A stretch of 64,000 nucleotides of DNA from Candidula unifasciata (lineage: Eukaryota; Mollusca; Gastropoda; Stylommatophora; Geomitridae): NCBI GenBank assembly GCA_905116865.2, contig CAJHNH020002833.1, positions 28,246 through 92,245 on the forward strand, given 5' to 3'. The notes beneath the pieces are model-generated. The model worked only from the letters and a program-made list of their open reading frames with translations, did not search any database and was not told the DNA's origin. This document shows positions 31,820 to 43,689 of this stretch, piece by piece (positions within the stretch are counted from its first letter, which is position 1; every line of letters begins with the position of its first letter). The translations under genes and the position numbers were made by a program.

Positions 31820-33320
31820 TTTTTTTTTTCTTCTTCAGCATTTCGAGCCCTTGAGGTTCATTGTTGTAGATACCACACACCTTCATTTATCTCCCTGGTT
31901 GGCTTCTCTTTCCAGCTGATGACACCAAGTTTGCAGATCTGTCTTGACATTATCTCTCAGTATTCTGCTTGGTCTGCCTCGAGGTCTACGACTATTCAAC
32001 TCCTTTGTGTGTACATTGTTTACTTCTCTGCCATCTGAAATTCTTTAAATATGTCCCAAACAATATCAGTCTGTAAGCTCTCATGATGACAGTGATCAGT
32101 GGTAATTTAAACAGATTATGAATTTCGTTATTGCTTCTCACTCTTTATTCACCGCTGTTTGCATCTTTGATGGATCCTAATATTTGTTGTAAGACTGTTT
32201 TCGAAAATCTATAAACAGGCTTCATTTCTTTCAGTTGTGCCCCAAGTTTCAGAGCCATATGAACTGACTGGTCTGAACAACGTGTTATATATGTTGATCT
32301 TAATGTTGCGAGACAGACACTTTGACTTTAGCAGAGGTTAAAGGACATTGTATACTTTATTTCCAGATTGCATTCTAGATAGTATTTCTTTTTTCAGCAT
32401 GTTGGAGCAGGTAAAGTTTGCATCCAAGTTCTTAAATGTTTCCATTCGTTTGATTTTCATATTATCGACTTGTATGTGACCGGAGTTAATGTCCTTTCAC
32501 TGTCTAAATAACATCATGTATTCTGTCATATCTCGATTGATAACTAGTCCCATTTTCTGAGCTGTTTCTTTTAAGAGAATCAGTGTTTTAACAGTCTCTA
32601 GTTCATTTTCTCCAACGATATCAATGGCATCTGCATATCTAAATATTCTTGTAGTTTCTCCTATAGTACGCTCTTGTTTCAATTTCCTTATAACTTTCTC
32701 TAGGACCAAGCTGAAAAGAAGTGGGGACAGAGCATCGCCTTGCTTTAAACCATATGTTATTTGAAAAGACTTTCTGTCTCTATTTACTATCATATTACTA
32801 GTGTCTTCCATACACGGTCATGGTAATTTGATATTCCTAAGTCCTTTATAGCACTCTATAAACTGTTTCTAGGTACACTGTCATACGCCTTTTTTGAATC
32901 AACAAAAACATTATGTACGTGTCTCTTCCATATCCCCAGTTCTGCTCTGCTATTTGCCGTAAAATGAATATCTGATCTATCGTTGATTTTTTTTAATGTC
33001 AGAAAACTGCTTGGTAATCTCACAAAGTCTACGACGTATGGTTATAGCCTGTTTAGAGCCACCGCCGATCGTATCTTATAGTTGTGTAGATACTAGTGAT
33101 TTTACTCTATAATTTTCACTTATATTTGTCTCTTTTCTTAAAAATGGGTGTTGATAAAAACACTTTCCATTAATGAGGTAATTTCTCCGTCTTTAAAATT
33201 AGTTTTAATAATTCATATAGCTTTACATGTAATCCATGTCCATCTTATTTTATCAGTCCAGCGCCAGTTGCGTTATTGTTATTAAGCCGTCTTATGACAT
33301 ACATTACTTCTTCACAATCG
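31820..33320 (-). pseudogene. LINE reverse transcriptase relic
   Basis: Minus strand in order: NNNATGAG-type block (about 33270), VDSKKAYDSVPRNSL (RT motif A, about 32900), then an open frame 32811-32497 with SFQITYGLKQGDALSPLLFS (motif B) and FRYADAIDIVGE (motif C). The motif C aspartate pair YADD is mutated to YADA. Decayed sequence continues to the RGRPSRIL-like C-terminus near 31990-31920. Many stops. The type is the common RTE-like/CR1-like group. The endonuclease is not seen here. Confidence 0.82.
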
Positions 33321-33639
33321 GGCTCTTCAATATTTGGATAATAAAGGCGTATTCCTCAATAGTATCTACCATGAGAACAAGAAGATGACGAGGATGAGAT
33401 CTAGCACAGACTGTTCAACTATTGCTCTTAAGAAACACCAGGTATAGTCCCATGAAGTTCCCAGTATATCAGAAAAGCTTAAACTTGGTAGCACAAATCT
33501 TAAGGTTGTCTGACCGTTAAAATGTATCGTCAAGGTTCATTTACGACATGGTTGCCACTGGCGGTTAAGTACTACACAGTAAGGGGTGTTAATGTTTTCG
33601 ATAAAATAATACACACACACAGACACACACACACACACA

Positions 33640-33910
33640 CACAAGACCATACACCCACAAACTGATGGAAACATATGAGACTGGGTTTATTTTTGTTTCA
33701 ACCGTGTAAGAACAGGTAGGGATCAAATAGTGCCTCGAAGACAACGTTGACTGAAACTGATCCTTTTGATGATGTTTAATATAAGGGTGTTGATGATGAT
33801 GATAATGCTGGTGATTAATAATTTAATACCAGCATGAAAAACACGTCTCTACACCAGTCTCCCTCCGACGGATGCTAATTCTCGAAGGAACCTCGGCCAT
33901 CTCCTCAAAC
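33640..33910 (+). repeat. LR3 dispersed repeat, copy 2
   Basis: See 8400-8690. Preceded by a (CA)n run at 33610-33645, and the other copy is also preceded by CACA-rich sequence. Confidence 0.65.
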
Positions 33911-34115
33911 TTCGTAGTTAAGACTATGTATTCTCATTCATTAAGCAATAATATAACCCAAGATTAGCTCGGTCTTGTTGATAAGATCAAAGTGTAGCTC
34001 TGCTGCACTGGTCTGGTCAGAGGCTGGTCTAACAAATTACACAACCGAGAAAACCGAAACGACAAGATCCAACTCATAAAACACTTGCCAGGGGGTCCTT
34101 TTACATTAACTAAAG

Positions 34116-34545
34116 CAGCTATGATATACTTCACCTAACAGTGGGCGACTGATTTGTTACAGTAACGTGTGTCATAACTTTGTTACATTGAATAATACAG
34201 CTATGATATACTTGACCTAACTGTGTGCCATCACATTGTTGCGTTGACTAATACAGCTATGATATACTTGACCTAACTGTGTGCCATCACTTTGTTACAT
34301 TAACTGATGCAGCTATGCTATACTTGACCTTACTGTGTTCCATCAGTTTGTTACATTAACCGATGCAGCTATGATATACTTGATCTAACTGTGTCTCATC
34401 ACATTGTTGCGTTGACTAATGCAGCTATGATATACTTGACCTTACTGTGTGTCATCACATTGTTTCATTAACTAATGCAGCTATGATATACTTGACCTTA
34501 CTGTGTGCCATCAGTTTGTTACATTAGCTGATGCAGCTGAAGAAG
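34116..34545. repeat. 56-bp tandem repeat, ~7 units
   Basis: Units begin CAGCTATGATATACTTGACC at 34198, 34254, 34310, 34366, 34422 and 34478. The first unit at 34116 is longer by 26 bp. Confidence 0.9.
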
Positions 34546-34549
34546 ACTG

Positions 34550-35640
34550 ACACAAAATTACTTATGGGAAAGATGTTTGTCATAAATCTGCTTATCTTCC
34601 TGATGGTAACGGCTCTTTGGAAGATCTAAGCACGGTCTGAACGCCCACATCGGACTTTATTATAGTTATATAAAAAGGTAAGAAATTAGCCCCAGATGTG
34701 GTTCGACTTGCAACCGTAATCCAACCAGCCAGAGTGCTTTAAAATTCCAACTCAACCACTGGTCTTCCACTTATCCAGGCATTATCCGGGTTTGTACCAA
34801 CAGGCTTAGATCCAAGCTCTTCCCTGTGCCTCTCCAAGCTAGACAATGACCCATGAGCGACTGCGCGGTTCTTTCAGGAGTGTTTGGACAGACAACGCCA
34901 CCGCGCTGAGTCGCCTGGATACAACGCCCACAACATCATCATATTCTTATTTTTAACTGACAAAAGCATGTTTTGAACCACCTCGCTAAGTCACAGGTAT
35001 TTACCTGAGTGAAAATAACTTCAACTAAACACAATGGTCACCGTTTACACTCGAGTTTGTCAAATCTCCGTGAATCCTAGAGTGTTCATTCGCCCGTCCT
35101 TTTCGAAAACGCCCCGTGGGCTGCTGAAGACGTAGCTGATAATTGGTCATCTGAGTGCTAGTCTGTCATTCACTGTAATCGCCTACAGTCGCCCCAAAGC
35201 CACACAGGCAATTGGCAATGTTCCTGGCATGAACAAGATCACTTAATAATCCATGCCAATCGATCTGTCAAGCGACGATAACAACAACGGTGGCTTGTGT
35301 CTCATCGAGTGTTTCTGAATGTTCTGTTGTAACTACATTCTGCATTGAAATATTGTAAATGTACATAACAATGTACCTGCCAAATATTAATGATATAACA
35401 AGGAGACCTTAGAGTATACCTTTCTGGATCCTTATAAGTTTTAGCGGCCAAACATATGTACTAACCGTTCTGTGAAGTATTATAAATAAAAAAAAATATA
35501 ATTTTTTGGGGGAAAAAGGGGGGGGGGGGTGGGGGTAAGAACTATAGATTTTTTTTCAAAGTGTGTTTGATGTTTATGAATGTTTTCTGGTGCATAATAA
35601 CTTTTACAATTGTTTATTTTAGCCATAGTTTACTTACCAG
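34550..35640. other. Mostly unrecognised; possible tRNA-like SINE head
   Basis: Minus strand of 34690-34775 has GACCAGTGGTTGAGTTGGAA (A-box-like) and GGTTGCAAGTCGAACCAC (degenerate B box). A G-rich run lies at 35509-35536, and an LR4-type hairpin at 35361-35376. Nothing else supported. Confidence 0.35.
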
Positions 35641-36040
35641 ACTAATATTTGTAAGTTACAGAATATTTCATCAGTGTTACTATTATTTCCCTTGTTTGTG
35701 TGTGGATGTCTGTTTGTGTGTGTATGCGTGTATTGCAGTTTATAACTATTTTCATACCATTTTTAGAATATAATGATTCACAGAGAGCAATGGCAAAATG
35801 AGAACACGTGACGTTATCGCTGCACCAGTCATATACTAGTGAGCGATGTGGGGACACAAACCGAGTATTTTGGTAATGGATTAACATCAATGTGTTTGTT
35901 TGCAGTTAAACATATGATAGCACAGGATGCCTCTATCAGTTAGAAACGCTACGGGATGAACATGAAACGCCCAAAGCGGCACCCAGAAACCATGTACGAC
36001 AGTAAAGGTCACCAAGATGGTCACTGTTGGCAGCGGCTTG
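35640..36040 (+). repeat. LR2 copy with empty MITE site
   Basis: Uninterrupted version of the region holding the SPIN-like MITE: GACAGTAAAGGTCACCAAGA then TGGTCACTGTTGGCAGCG. Confidence 0.78.
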
Positions 36041-36189
36041 CTGATGTGGTTGATATCACCATTTTCTGAAATCCTTTAAAGGCCTTGCCAGGATATATGT
36101 GGACTTTAGCGCCCAGGTTACTAGTGTCAGGACATAGCGCATTTTTACAAACTTAAGGACGAGGTAACTTGATAATGCAACCATCTAAC

Positions 36190-37769
36190 AAGTATAATTA
36201 CAACATTAGAACAGTCAACATATTTGTGTCAAATGTGTACTAATATTTGAAGTAACTAAATTATTATCTCGATTCGTTAACATCAGTAGGTGTGCTTCTG
36301 GATATAGTTGCAGACATTTGGATCATGTTGTAGGAAAGTAAGAAAGGTGACATAAATACAGCCACACGGCTTTCTGTTTGCAACAATACCTGGGCACAAG
36401 ATTCTAAGTGTCACTAATTTGGCATCTTGTTTACTCTAACAATAAATTTATATAACTTTCTAAAAACGGCAAATACGATCAGACAAGCAGTGACGTCAAT
36501 GATTCTGAAAACAGACCAAGACACATGAAATAATCAAAGTAATTGTGGAACCGCAATCTAAGAAACGATACTTAACCTAACGAACATGCGTATGAAAAAG
36601 TCCTGTGAATAAACATAACCACTCCAATCTTCTTGCATGTCAAGATACGATTGTTAAGTTGGCAAATATCCCGTTTGTGGTGTTTTGGATCACTGGGATG
36701 GTGACTATTCCACTCCAAGATTGCTGTCCGTCGTATTAACACACCAGAGATAAGAATCATACAAGAGAAAACAGAAAAATCCCCGATCAGCCGCATAATA
36801 CAGTAACATCAGAGCACCACTAAAGTAAAGGAACAGCACGCAGTCCGATGTTGGAAATGGAAGAGATTTACCAAATTCAAAACTACGGCTGCTATGTTTC
36901 AGAATTACAGAGGTGGTATTATTGTCACAGGTGTTCTCTGCACTGTTTAATGTGAGTGCGCAAGTCAGTTCACTGATAAATTTTTGTCTCAATGGGAATC
37001 GAACTCTTCCCCACCAAAATGACATACACGTACCTTTCTTCCCCCAAAATGAAGTTTGCTTTAGAGTTAATAGATATGGACGATATCAGACATGCTAGAC
37101 TCGTGTTATACAATGGTAGCGTGACTGTCAGAATGACTTAAAATATCGCAAAATCACAATGTTCGCAGCACAATCATCATACTAATTCCCTCTAAAACTC
37201 GAGTTGAAGTCAATAGTGCCTTTTCACTAGCTCTTTTTTCTAGCCAGGCCAGCTCCCTTTACTGATGATTGTACTCATCGTATGTCTTCCATGACTCCTT
37301 TTCTTTTTATTCTCTTTCACTGCTTCCTTCTCTTATCATCTACATTCACTGACTTTCGTTCTGATCGTCTACCTTTAACGAGCCACGTTTTAATCGTCGC
37401 CCTTTAATGCCTCTCGTTCTGATTGTCTAACTTTAACGAGTCACGTTTTGATCGTCTCTCTTCAATGGCTCTCGTTCTTACCATTTTGCCTCATTGACTC
37501 TTATTCTCACTATCTTCCATCGCTGACTCTTGCTCTCACCACCTGCTTTCATTGAATCGTGTCTTATGTAGTTAATGTTCTGATGATATCTTGTATTCAC
37601 GGCAACATAAACGTTGCCGTCCATGCATTGTTAGATACGAATCTTGAATTGCAATCTGGTATTTAAAGGAAAAAAAAACAGCACATGCGAGATTAAGGTA
37701 ATGTCTAACTGGTCTTCAGACATAGATGGTTTATTTCTAGCTCCGAACTGTTTTATCTCTCTCCCCCCT

Positions 37770-37832
<63 letters not shown>

Positions 37833-38500
37833 CTTTTCTCATTTTCTCTCTCACGTTCACTTTCGCTATCTCCCTGTCTGTCTCCCCTCTCTCTCTCAAA
37901 AGACGTTAACAACATGCGGCTTGCCTTGCCTCCAGAACCAGCCAGTGTTTGTGGTTGTGTGATGTGCTCATAGGAGACTGTAAATATAAAAATACTTTTC
38001 ATCTGACGTCATATCAAACACACATGACACTGTCCGATATCACGTGACATCATATAATGACAACATTTCAGGATCTTTGTTTCTCAAACAATTACATCGT
38101 GAACCCATCTACGGTTAATTTGCATGTATGAAATTCTCATCGCAACTAAACTAGCTTTGTGAATAACTCAGGATATATATGTACCAATTTAAAAAAAAAA
38201 AACAACATTGAACAGTAATGTTTTGCATATAATTGATAATTAAATCTTCAAATGTTGTATACTGAAATGACATCTCCTACATCTCTAACAAACTGATAGT
38301 TCTCGAATGTTTTCTATTAAAAGAGGCTAATACTATTGTATAAGGAGTATTACAACTAAAATTGAATGTAGCAAATCTCAGAAACACACATTGTTGTTTC
38401 CCCTGTAGGGTAGACAGAGGCTTGAATACAAAATTACCATTCTTTTTTGGGGGGGTCCCTTTATTGTCTTTTTTATTATGATAAAATCGTATTTCTAAAC
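36190..38500 (+). repeat. LR1 long repeat, second full copy
   Basis: Collinear with 25310-28010, without the SINE-B. Includes a CT array at 37778-37830 and the shared block TTGTTTCCCCTGTAGG/GTAGACAGAGGCTTGA near the right end. Confidence 0.8.
36705..37025 (-). pseudogene. Conserved unknown reading frame in LR1 (copy 2)
   Basis: 106-codon frame: SELTCALTLNSAENTCDNNT, then TSVILKHSSRSFEFGKSL, TSDCVLFLYFSGALMLLYYA, ADRGFFCFLL, then out of frame relative to copy 1. The next frame (36572-36796) resumes with VEWNSHHPSD and KRDICQL. The frameshift relative to copy 1 shows decay. Hydrophobic segment LFLYFSGALMLLYY. Function unknown. Confidence 0.45.
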
Positions 38501-38509
38501 TGCTGTGCA

Positions 38510-39780
38510 GTACACGTAGGGTTGTAGCTAGAACACTTTCCTGTCAACCTGGTGATTATGTCCTAAATTTTCAACCATCACGCTTTATTTTCATTGACCA
38601 TTGCTTTCTGTGCCACCTAGCCTAAAATAAGTACCATACATATCTGTTGGTAGTGATCAGTATAAAAATATAAATCTGGCACCATGTAAACGAAACAATT
38701 CACACAGTGTAAAGGTTGGCTACATGCTTGCCTAGAGACACAGCAGAGCAATATGATCAAATCTCTTTACAATGTCATGACCTGTTACTAAACCACGTTT
38801 CAAACAATTATACAGCCTCACAACATTACCTGAGAATGTGCTACTTATAACCAGTGCTTTGTGCAGCGACAGGTGGTCAGTTTGTCCTGGGGTGAATGAA
38901 GCCACGTTAAACACAGATGGATGTTGGTAACTATTCTGATGTGCTAATCGTCATACCGAAGAAAGACAAATGGAACCATCTCTTAGCTGGTTGCTTACAT
39001 TTCAGCCAGGATAGCTGGCGTTCAGTCTCATTTCCATCATGGAAAGCAAACAACGAAGCGCGAAGTCTGTTGAATTGACCTAACATCACTCAGGACAATC
39101 CCATTAGCGCTCCGTTTCCATCTTAAGCAGCAAGTAAAAGAGTTCCAATTCCGATGGCACATGTAACGGTATGATTGAATATTTATCTCGCCCTTCTCAT
39201 GATAACTCCCTGCAGTGCCGTTCACTCACTACCAAAGGACCCTCACAGTATCTAGCTTGTCGTACATCAATTCAGCAAGTGGTTTTAAACTGGCCAGTTT
39301 ATCTGTCTATCCATTTCCCAACACACCGGCATAGTAACAGATACAAGTAAAGATCTCTTTTCACGCCTTTTAGGCGCATCAAGCATATGGAAACATTTAA
39401 GAAACCATCCAGTTGTGCAGCTAATTTCTACATGTCGTTGATGTCGTGAGGAGATGGCAGAGGACAACACAGACGTAAAAGTCATTAGAAAAAGGCCCCC
39501 TAGCTGCCTGTGACTATTAACCTGGAAGGAAATCATGCACATCAGTTATAAAAATCTACTCTAATCCCCATCTACTGAAGGAGACGGGGCACTATAAGCA
39601 AGTGCCACTGATTCTTCAAGGAAAACTATATCAGTTTTGTGTGAAAAGTGTCAGGTTAAAAGTAATAATGTTATACATACGGTTATTGTGATTACATTTA
39701 CATGGCGCACCCACCAAATATTTATTGATAGAAAGTCTTCTGGGAGACGGAAATGTGCAAGCAATTGAACGGTAAATAAG
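38510..39780. other. Mostly unrecognised
   Basis: A tRNA-like head fragment at 38505-38560 ends LR1. Short minus frames at 38732-38914, 39037-39225 and 39285-39542 have no motif I recognise. Confidence 0.4.
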
Positions 39781-39784
39781 TAAG

Positions 39785-39970
39785 TTGTACCCCACCAGGA
39801 CATCCGACAAGGTGTAGCCACAAGGATGAGGATCCCACGTGGAGAGGCAAAAGAATCCCCGTTCAGCTATTAGGCCATATTTATCAGACTGTATTTAAGG
39901 CCCTTGAAAAAGCCAGGTTGAAGCTTCAAAATGACAAAAACAATTGCTTTCCACGAAGGGACGACTTCGC
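39785..39970 (-). mobile_element. SINE-B copy (diverged)
   Basis: TACCCCACCAGGACATCCGA, GATGAGGATCCCACGTGGAG, GGCCATATTTATC and GAAAAAGCCAGGTTGAAGCT on plus are the reverse of the family blocks. Confidence 0.72.
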
Positions 39971-39974
39971 GAGT

Positions 39975-41060
39975 TTGTATAATTGAGCGCACAGTAACAC
40001 CATCATTTTACAACCACACTAAAATAATTATTTTAATAAAAAAAAAAAATAATAAATATGAATAACATGTTGAAATTAATGTGGCATATTCCAGCACACA
40101 CAAAATTTACATCAACATTCGAGCTCATGTGTGCCTTCTAGCAAGTGGCGCTCGTCTAATTTCATAAACACTGATTAAACTAGAGCAGCTTTTATGTTGT
40201 ATATACAACTGAACATATATTGTTTTTCCCCTGGTATGGCTCGTGATGTGACGATCATGTATGTGTGTGTCCCTTGAGAATCTGACATTGTTTGACAGTT
40301 AACCTCTAAACAGTCTCTGGCCGATGTAGTGCAGTAGCTATAAGACTTGCCTGTAAAATTGTACCAATACCTCCTAGTAAAGCGTTGAATCTGTTTAGCC
40401 TTTTGTCTAAGAGCAGCTCAGTTCACTGATTATTGTTTGTTTCAAGATATGGAAATATCAGAAAGCTTATTCATAAGGCTTGTCATATTTTTAAACCTAG
40501 GTGAACTGCTAAAAATTGGCTTGGAGTGTTTCAAAATAGTAATAATATCTTCCTTTCCAAACTGAACCCTTACCTAATGTCTTAAAACCTTTGAGTTCAA
40601 GAGGTTCACTTCTAGAAGATATCATCGTATCCGTCGTTGTCACACGCAGTATGTTTAACCATGTACAAACTAAAAACCATATACTGCTTTCCCTTGCACC
40701 TTGATGACAGCAAAGTCACCAGGTTGAAGCTTTAAAGAACAACCATATTCTTCCGGTCACAGAATGGTCAAGTCAGAGCTGCTGTTATGAACGAAGAAGG
40801 CTGTTGCTTATTCAACATTCATTCTAAGCACTCACATCCCTAGTGAGCTGGACACCCCTCATGTCTGTAGGTATCTCATGATAACTATTAACGACAGACA
40901 TCAGTGACCTTTTATCGCTCTTTGATTTGCTAGTTGCAACCTGACCATGTAAGGTCTAAAGACTAATGCTGAATTGTGTTTGCTTACTAGCATGGAGGTT
41001 GTTTTGATGCATTTGCATACACACATGACATAAGCCATTTATGTTGTCAGACTGCACATT
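39975..41060. other. No recognised feature
   Basis: AT-rich. A tRNA-like fragment CGATGTAGTGCAGTAGCTAT at about 40322-40341 is the only notable item. Confidence 0.4.
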
Positions 41061-41079
41061 GTTGTGAGGCATGATCAAT

Positions 41080-41530
41080 CGATGTTCTCACATTAGACCA
41101 GTATCTGTAATTGTTGTTTGATAGAGACGTTGTTGTTTTTACATTAAGCAAGTATAATTAATTATTTTTTGACGTGAAACAGTGCTGATCTCGGGTTAGA
41201 CCAAAATCTTTAGTTAGTATATCACATTAGACATTGTTGCTCTCACATTAAACCGATATATTTAGTCATTATTTGACATGAGACATTGCTGATCTCACAT
41301 TAGCCCAATATCTTTATTTATTATATTACTTGAGGCATTGTTGTTCTTACATTAGACCAGTATGTGTATTTATTATATGACATAAGACATTGTTGTTCTC
41401 ACATTTAACCAATATATTTAGCTATTATATGACATAAGACATTGCTGTTTTCATATTAGACCATAATCTTTATTTATTATATGACAAGAGACATTGTTGT
41501 TCTCACATTAGACCAAAATCTTCAGTTTTT
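41080..41530. repeat. 52-bp tandem repeat, 8-9 degenerate units
   Basis: Unit type CACATTAGACCAATATCTTT followed by ATTTATTATATGACATGAGA and CATTGTTGTTCT. Period 52 is measured at 41388 to 41440. Confidence 0.85.
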
Positions 41531-41539
41531 TTTAAATGA

Positions 41540-42430
41540 CATGAGTGTGAGAGACGATGGTGCCAAGCGTCTCCATATCGGTCCTGTATGTTACTAAACC
41601 ATCCATTGACTAGTTAATGGATCTGAGGATGATAATTTGTTCATTCAAACGTGTCTTAAACTTTGTAAGAGTCCAGCATGTGTCTCTACGATGAATAAGT
41701 CTCGTCGTAACACCATTTAAATTCTCACAGTTTAGGAAGATATTTGTTAACAAATGTAAAGCACATACATCATGTGCCTGTCAAAAATGTTAAAGAACCA
41801 TAACACATACGATACAAAACGATAATTGTTTTGGGGCTAGCCATATTTCCCACAAGGCAAAGCAATCCCCTTTATTAAATCTTTATCGTTAAAACGATAG
41901 TCCCATCTACAAACAAAATACAGGATGTCTGTTAGTTGTTTGCTGTGTTGTAGAGAGTACGTGACTGCTACAAGTAATCAATAATATGTGTTCATATTTT
42001 CAACATACCTGTTTCATGTGTACCCTTGAATTACAGTCTCATTAATGTGTATTTTGTGATCACCCCTGCTGACTTTTCCAAATGGTTTAGCATTTGTCCA
42101 CCAGAGTTTCTGCGAGACACGTTTATTTATTTGGCGAACAATTGAAATGAATGCCTTTTGTCAATGTTGTTTCTTGTTTAGTGACATTTATTTTACCTCT
42201 CTGTCTTGAGATTTGTCTTATACAAACAGCAACCAAGAAATTCTCTGATGTGAGACGTTGTTGGCATCCATAGTCTTGTCTGTACAACATATTACAAACG
42301 CTTTTTTAACACTAAACTCTTGTAGAAGCTTAACAATAACAAATGCATTTAGAGACATCGACTATTTCAAACACGTCGAATCTCTAGACCCCTAAATAAA
42401 CAGCACTGGATACAATTCAACAGAAGTTGA
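41540..42430. other. Mostly unrecognised; LR4-type hairpin at 41761-41777
   Basis: The hairpin GCACAT-ACATC-ATGTGC is followed by CTGTCAAAAATGTT, the usual LR4 continuation. No other match seen. Confidence 0.4.
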
Positions 42431-42489
42431 ATGAATGATGGCCATAGTAATGCAAACATTATATACCATTAAACTTTTATGGATAAGCA

Positions 42490-42535
42490 CCAACCACACA
42501 CACACACACACACATACACACACACACACACGCAC
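42490..42535. repeat. (CA)n microsatellite
   Basis: Short CACA run directly upstream of a LINE fragment, the same arrangement as at 7500-7540. Confidence 0.9.
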
Positions 42536-42554
42536 AATCAAAGTCAAAAATGAG

Positions 42555-42865
42555 GTAGCAAGCTTTTTCCCTCCTGTTTTATACAGATGTGAGTCGTGGA
42601 GTGCCGCAATCCGTAAGGAAGAAAATGTTTGCTTTTCGCTGAAATTTTATTTAAAAAAAAGATTCTCAGAATACCATGGACAAGGAAAAAACTAACATAC
42701 ATACTCAAAAGATCTGAACTCTAAGGAAGATTGTCTAGTAAACAGCATCTCGTCCCGGAATAGTTTGTATCATCAAGTATTACAGTTGTCTAGACATAAT
42801 AGCAGAAAGAGACGCAGGGGTCTATCAGCACGAAGATGGTCAGATGGAATAAGTGGCACCTTGAT
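42555..42865 (+). pseudogene. LINE RT C-terminal relic
   Basis: Frame VLYRCESWSAAIRKEENVCF then SLKFYLKKRFSEYHGQGKN, followed out of frame by KEDCLVNSISSRN and RKRRRGLSARRWSDGISGTL. It is a member of the family seen at 7540-8015, aligned at CESW, SLKFY/DLKCY and KEDxLxxSIxSR. Frameshifts throughout. Confidence 0.75.
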
Positions 42866-43186
42866 CGTCTCGTATCTATACGCCACGATAACGATCTGCT
42901 CATCAGCTAACAACAGACACAACATCAGTCCAAGAGATGATCACCCACGTCTGCTAACAAGATACATGATGGTGGTGATTGATTCCCGTTGGCGCCAGCG
43001 TACACCTGCTCCCATATTTTACAATTTTTTTTTTAATGTCTTTTATTCAGAAAATATGTACTTGCTATCCCCTACAACGAAACCAATTAATACTAGGGCT
43101 GTAACGAATAGTGATTTTCACTATTCGGCCGAACACGAATAGTGGGACAAACTATTCGGCCGAATACGAATACGAATACGAATAGT

Positions 43187-43600
43187 GTATCATCATCATC
43201 AGGTGACTTGCCGACTGGCGTGTGCGATCATGCCTCTCCACCATCTGCTATCTCTTGCAGCATATATCAGTCCGTATGCTGACACACCTCCATGCCTTGC
43301 AACAATACTGTCAAAAATCTTCTATCGTTGTCTTCCTTTATCCCTCCTTCCACAGATCTTTCCAGTGGTCACCAAATGTTCCATTTTCCCTCTTCTCATA
43401 ACATGGCTGAAAAATGACGACTCTCTCCTTCTGGTGTCTGTGATTAGTTGTCTTCGGGCTCCAGCCTCTTTCAAAACCATCGATCGCTCGGCCGTTTGTT
43501 CAATGTAATTTAAACACACCTTCATATTCTCGTTAGCAATATCTTCAGATTTGATTTTGGCGAAGACACCCTGAAAAAACAAAAAATGCATGATCTCTCC
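43187..43600 (-). pseudogene. LINE 3' end inserted in a MITE
   Basis: Minus strand: ENMKVCLNYIEQTAERSMVL, KEAGARRQLITDTRRRESSF, FSHVMRRGKMEHLVTTGKI, GRRDKGRQR, then frame-shifted HGGVSAYGLIYAARDSRW-type sequence, ending in GATGATGATGAT. KEAGARRQLxTD matches the relic at 6.9 kb and the ATG-type tail matches 4.1 and 8.0 kb. RT core absent. Confidence 0.78.
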
Positions 43601-43609
43601 CCCCCCCCC

Positions 43610-43684
<75 letters not shown>
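43600..43684. repeat. C-run and (CT)n microsatellite
   Basis: C11 then CT repeats, upstream (in element sense) of the LINE fragment. Confidence 0.95.
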
Positions 43685-43689
<5 letters not shown>

